Shown here: positions 6,615-8,216 of the stretch, one piece after another | Layout of the letters: the number at the start of each line of letters is the position of its first letter | Position numbering within the stretch: the stretch's first letter is position 1 | Assembly: GCA_016839985.1 (NCBI GenBank) | Contig: JAEOTG010000278.1 | Coordinates: 1-8,216 of the forward strand | Reading direction: 5' to 3' | Source of the DNA: Candidatus Heimdallarchaeota archaeon | Lineage (GTDB): Archaea; Asgardarchaeota; Heimdallarchaeia; Heimdallarchaeales; Heimdallarchaeaceae | DNA length: 8,216 bases | The notes under the pieces: generated by a model | Database searches by the model: none | The model's input: the letters and a program-made list of their open reading frames with translations, nothing else | Told to the model about the DNA's origin: nothing | Made by a program: the position numbers and the translations under genes

Positions 6615-6632
6615 TAATAAAAAATAAGAAAA
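6615..6632 (-). terminator. Poly-T terminator of the parvulin gene
   Basis: The 18 nt immediately after the parvulin stop read on the minus strand as T4-C-T2-A-T6-A-T2-A-T2, a uridine-rich run of the kind that terminates archaeal transcription without a hairpin. It supports separate transcription of the oxidoreductase gene. Confidence 0.5.
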
Positions 6633-6905
6633 TCAACCAGTTCTTTTTATTATATGATAGCCAAACTGGGTTTTAACAACTTCTGATAGTTCTCCCTTTC
6701 CTAATGAAAAAGCAGTTTGTTCGAATTCTTTAACCATTTGCCCTCTTTGGAAGAAGCCTAGATTTCCTCCTTTCTTCCCTGAAGGACATAAAGAATGTTT
6801 TATTGCTAATTCAGCAAAATCAGCTCCATTTCTTATTTCCTTAAGTATTCTTTCTGCTTCTGAATGTTTCTTAACCAGTATGTGACTTGCTTTTACTTTG
6901 GACAT
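6633..6905 (-). CDS. Parvulin-type peptidyl-prolyl cis-trans isomerase, minimal single domain
   Basis: It catalyses cis-trans isomerisation of X-Pro bonds during folding. The 90 residues are one complete parvulin domain, as in E. coli Par10 (PpiC) or thaumarchaeal parvulins, with no signal peptide, chaperone arm or anchor, so it should act in the cytosol. Visible hallmarks are A-S-H-I-L-V-K (6-12, with H8), G-A-D-F-A-E-L-A (27-34), H-S-L-C-P-S-G (37-43, with C40 at the position equivalent to the Pin1 active-site cysteine), G-G-N-L-G-F-F (46-52), M57 and F61 of the proline pocket, and F-G-Y-H-I-I-K (81-87, with H84). The basic phospho-binding loop of Pin1 is absent, as is normal for this class. 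The start is supported by GGAGTGTGAT (6909-6918), 3 nt before the ATG. The oxidoreductase gene follows on the same strand after 93 nt. Confidence 0.95.
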   Translation of the reverse strand: MSKVKASHILVKKHSEAERILKEIRNGADFAELAIKHSLCPSGKKGGNLGFFQRGQMVKEFEQTAFSLGKGELSEVVKTQFGYHIIKRTG

Positions 6906-6954
6906 AATATCACACTCCGAAAGTTATTGAGTACAATAAAAATTTTTGGAATGA

Positions 6955-6962
6955 GTATATTT
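6955..6962 (-). promoter_or_regulatory. Possible TATA box of the parvulin gene
   Basis: The minus strand reads AAATATAC, preceded by CTG, about 50-57 nt before the ATG at 6905, in the 61-nt gap after the acyl-CoA synthetase gene. The position fits the other promoters here; the sequence match is moderate. Co-transcription from the upstream gene is not excluded. Confidence 0.35.
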
Positions 6963-6966
6963 CAGA

Positions 6967-7671
6967 TTACTCTAAGATTATTCGAGCATCTATGGCTTTT
7001 AATCCATCTTTTGTTGCTACAACAGGATTCAGATCCATTTCTTTGATTATTGGATTTGCTTCAATTAGTTTTGAAATACGTAAAACAAGAGATTTTAATT
7101 CATCCTTATCTACCTTTGGTTTTCCCCTATAACCGTCTAGCATCTTTCTTCCTTTAATTTCATTGATCATATCTTCTACATCTTCATCGTTTACAGGAAT
7201 TAAACGAAAAGATACATCTTTGTATACCTCTACAAAAATCCCTCCAATTCCTAAAGCTATCATCTTTCCAAACTGAGGATCAGTATTTGTTCCAATAAGT
7301 AATTCAACTCCCTCAACCATCTCTTCAATGCTAAATCCACCAATTTTTGCATCTGGGTAAAATCTTCTAACTTTAATTATCATTTCTTCGTAAGCTTTCT
7401 TTAAATCTTCACCAGACTTAATACCAATTTTCACACCTCCAGAATCAGATTTATGCAAAACATCTTCTGAGACAATTTTGAGAACAATAGGATAACCAAT
7501 ACTTTTAGCTTTTACTAAACAATCATCACAATCTTTAGCAACTTCCATTTTATTTAATGGGATACCTGCAAAACTCATTATTTTTCTTGATTCTTCATAA
7601 GTTAAGATTGCTCTATTGTTATCCTTCACACTATTCAGGAGTTTTTCTATAGCTTTATTCATTACTTTCAT
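6967..7671 (-). CDS. ADP-forming acyl-CoA (acetyl-CoA) synthetase, beta subunit
   Basis: The ATP-grasp subunit of the archaeal enzyme that converts acyl-CoA, ADP and phosphate into acid, CoA and ATP, giving substrate-level phosphorylation in fermentative archaea. Its 234 residues match stand-alone beta subunits (about 230). Visible features are the ATP-grasp lysine region P-I-V-L-K-I (61-66), the conserved H-K-S-D-S-G-G-V (73-80), E-E-M-V-E-G-V-E-L-L-I-G (116-127), D-P-Q-F-G (131-135), G-I-G-G-I-F-V-E-V (141-149), and the metal-binding end E-M-D-L-N-P-V (211-217) plus A-I-D-A-R (226-230). The alpha subunit, which binds CoA and carries the phosphohistidine, is not adjacent on either side and must be encoded elsewhere. 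The acyl substrate cannot be told from sequence. The start could be ATG 7671 or, three codons on, ATG 7662; GGTG at 7673-7676 is better spaced for the latter. Confidence 0.92.
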   Translation of the reverse strand: MKVMNKAIEKLLNSVKDNNRAILTYEESRKIMSFAGIPLNKMEVAKDCDDCLVKAKSIGYPIVLKIVSEDVLHKSDSGGVKIGIKSGEDLKKAYEEMIIKVRRFYPDAKIGGFSIEEMVEGVELLIGTNTDPQFGKMIALGIGGIFVEVYKDVSFRLIPVNDEDVEDMINEIKGRKMLDGYRGKPKVDKDELKSLVLRISKLIEANPIIKEMDLNPVVATKDGLKAIDARIILE

Positions 7672-7718
7672 GCACCATTATGTAGATTTTGTGAGATTTT
7701 AATGATTTCTCTTTTGAG

Positions 7719-7730
7719 TTTAAATTTAAA
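7719..7730 (-). promoter_or_regulatory. TATA-like promoter of the acyl-CoA synthetase gene
   Basis: TTTAAATTTAAA, a 12-bp A/T palindrome preceded on the minus strand by AAA-free T-rich DNA, is centred about 54 nt before the ATG at 7671. It has the position of a TATA box and would give a leader of about 30 nt. Confidence 0.45.
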
Positions 7731-7741
7731 AAAGATACTAT

Positions 7742-7786
7742 ATGCATGAAAAACTAAAAAGAAAAAGAAAAGAAAAAAGAGATAAA
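7742..7786 (-). terminator. Poly-T terminator of the surface-protein gene
   Basis: Directly after the stop, the minus strand carries five successive T-runs (T6, T4, T5, T5, T5) separated by one or two other bases, without a hairpin. This is the textbook form of an archaeal intrinsic terminator and the strongest one in the window. Confidence 0.7.
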
Positions 7787-8216
7787 TTACACTAGTTTCT
7801 TTCTAAAAAGAAGATAACCAAGAAGACCTATTAGTATTGTCCCTCCGGCAGCTCCAAGAAGGATTCCAAGCATTTCATAAGTTTCAAAATCAGTTTCATC
7901 TGGACCGGTAGGAGTGGTTGAAGGTTCAACAGTTATCCAAACAATATCTGTTATAAAATTTCCACTTGTATCATTAACATAAATAGTAAAATTCCAGTTA
8001 CCTAAACTTAAACCATCGATATTAATAGTTATAAACGTATCATTAGTATAAGAACCACTATCCCAAATAGAACCGTTTCTATAGACAATATAGGTGTCAG
8101 GATTGGTATCAGTAGCATTCCAGACTATTGTATGTCCAGTTGTACCCTCTACATAACTATCATCAATCGGACTATCTATAATAGGATTGGTTGTATCTGC
8201 TACTTCTGTTACTGTA
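7787..8216 (-). CDS. Secreted, membrane-anchored Ig/cadherin-like repeat surface protein, C-terminal part
   Basis: The minus-strand frame is open from the right edge to the TAA at 7787-7789, giving the last 142 residues; the N-terminus is outside. Visible residues 9-97 form one beta-rich Ig/cadherin-like repeat. It starts N-P-I-I-D-S-P, has Y-V-E-G-T-T-G-H, W-N-A-T-D, Y-R-N-G-S, I-N-I-D-G-L-S and N-F-T-I-Y-V-N-D-T-S-G-N, and ends W-I-T-V. Residues 1-8 (T-V-T-E-V-A-D-T) resemble the end of a preceding repeat, so more copies probably lie upstream. A Thr/Pro/acidic stalk (98-112) leads to one transmembrane helix (about 115-137) and a short basic tail R-K-K-L-V. Five N-glycosylation sequons (N33, N47, N58, N75, N81) support an exposed location. 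There is no PGF-type archaeosortase motif. This repeat-plus-anchor layout is common in Asgard surface proteins as I recall them; ligand unknown. Confidence 0.82.
   Translation of the reverse strand, partial: TVTEVADTTNPIIDSPIDDSYVEGTTGHTIVWNATDTNPDTYIVYRNGSIWDSGSYTNDTFITINIDGLSLGNWNFTIYVNDTSGNFITDIVWITVEPSTTPTGPDETDFETYEMLGILLGAAGGTILIGLLGYLLFRKKLV

Noticed and set aside
6603..6632. Rho-independent hairpin terminator after the parvulin gene
   Set aside because: The palindrome leaves a stem of only about four pairs once a loop is allowed, and it lies after the T-run instead of before it.
6864..7046. 60-codon frame on the plus strand
   Set aside because: It overlaps the ends of the parvulin and acyl-CoA synthetase genes in antisense and matches no family.
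5880..7671. A single operon of acyl-CoA synthetase, parvulin and oxidoreductase
   Set aside because: Gaps of 61 and 93 nt contain TATA-like elements and a T-rich terminator, so independent transcription is more likely, although read-through cannot be excluded.
1..8216. CRISPR array, tRNA/rRNA genes, insertion sequences or defence genes
   Set aside because: No regularly spaced repeats, cloverleaf-like or conserved rRNA sequence, transposase motifs or terminal inverted repeats were seen.

Overview
The window looks like chromosomal DNA from an AT-rich archaeon, most plausibly an Asgard-group lineage. The grounds are archaeal-type families (two-domain protein disulfide oxidoreductase, DUF84-type NTPase, ADP-forming acyl-CoA synthetase beta subunit), TATA-like boxes about 45-55 nt before start codons, Shine-Dalgarno sequences of the GGTGAT type, poly-T terminators, and a secreted Ig/cadherin-like repeat protein ending in a membrane anchor, a style I associate with Asgard genomes. 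The lineage call is inference. There are no tRNA or rRNA genes, CRISPR arrays, transposons or phage genes.

Left part (1-3272, + strand): the C-terminal two thirds of an inosine/xanthosine triphosphatase, a single-domain Nfu-type Fe-S carrier, and an 838-residue TPR-repeat scaffold of unknown role. Each has its own intergenic region, so they need not form an operon. The TPR gene converges on purB (3295-4590, - strand), which encodes adenylosuccinate lyase. A 224-bp divergent promoter region separates purB from a + strand gene (4815-5879) for an unrecognised membrane protein. That protein has about four transmembrane helices, a long charged helical region and a glutamate-rich tail encoded partly by a 12-bp tandem repeat.

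Right part (5880-8216, all - strand): in transcription order, a secreted, membrane-anchored Ig-like repeat protein (5' part outside the window), a strong poly-T terminator, the beta subunit of an ADP-forming acyl-CoA synthetase, a minimal cytosolic parvulin prolyl isomerase, and a tandem-thioredoxin-fold disulfide oxidoreductase. The last two form a small protein-folding/redox neighbourhood, but each seems to have its own promoter. The oxidoreductase promoter is the most elaborate in the window: a perfect 12-bp palindrome abuts the TATA region and a 7-bp-arm inverted repeat lies over the predicted transcription start and touches the ribosome binding site.

Most genes are housekeeping: nucleotide-pool cleaning and purine synthesis, Fe-S assembly, acyl-CoA energy metabolism, and folding. 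I see no clear new multi-gene system. The most unusual elements are the membrane/coiled-coil/acidic-tail protein, the large TPR protein, and the paired palindromes at the redox gene.
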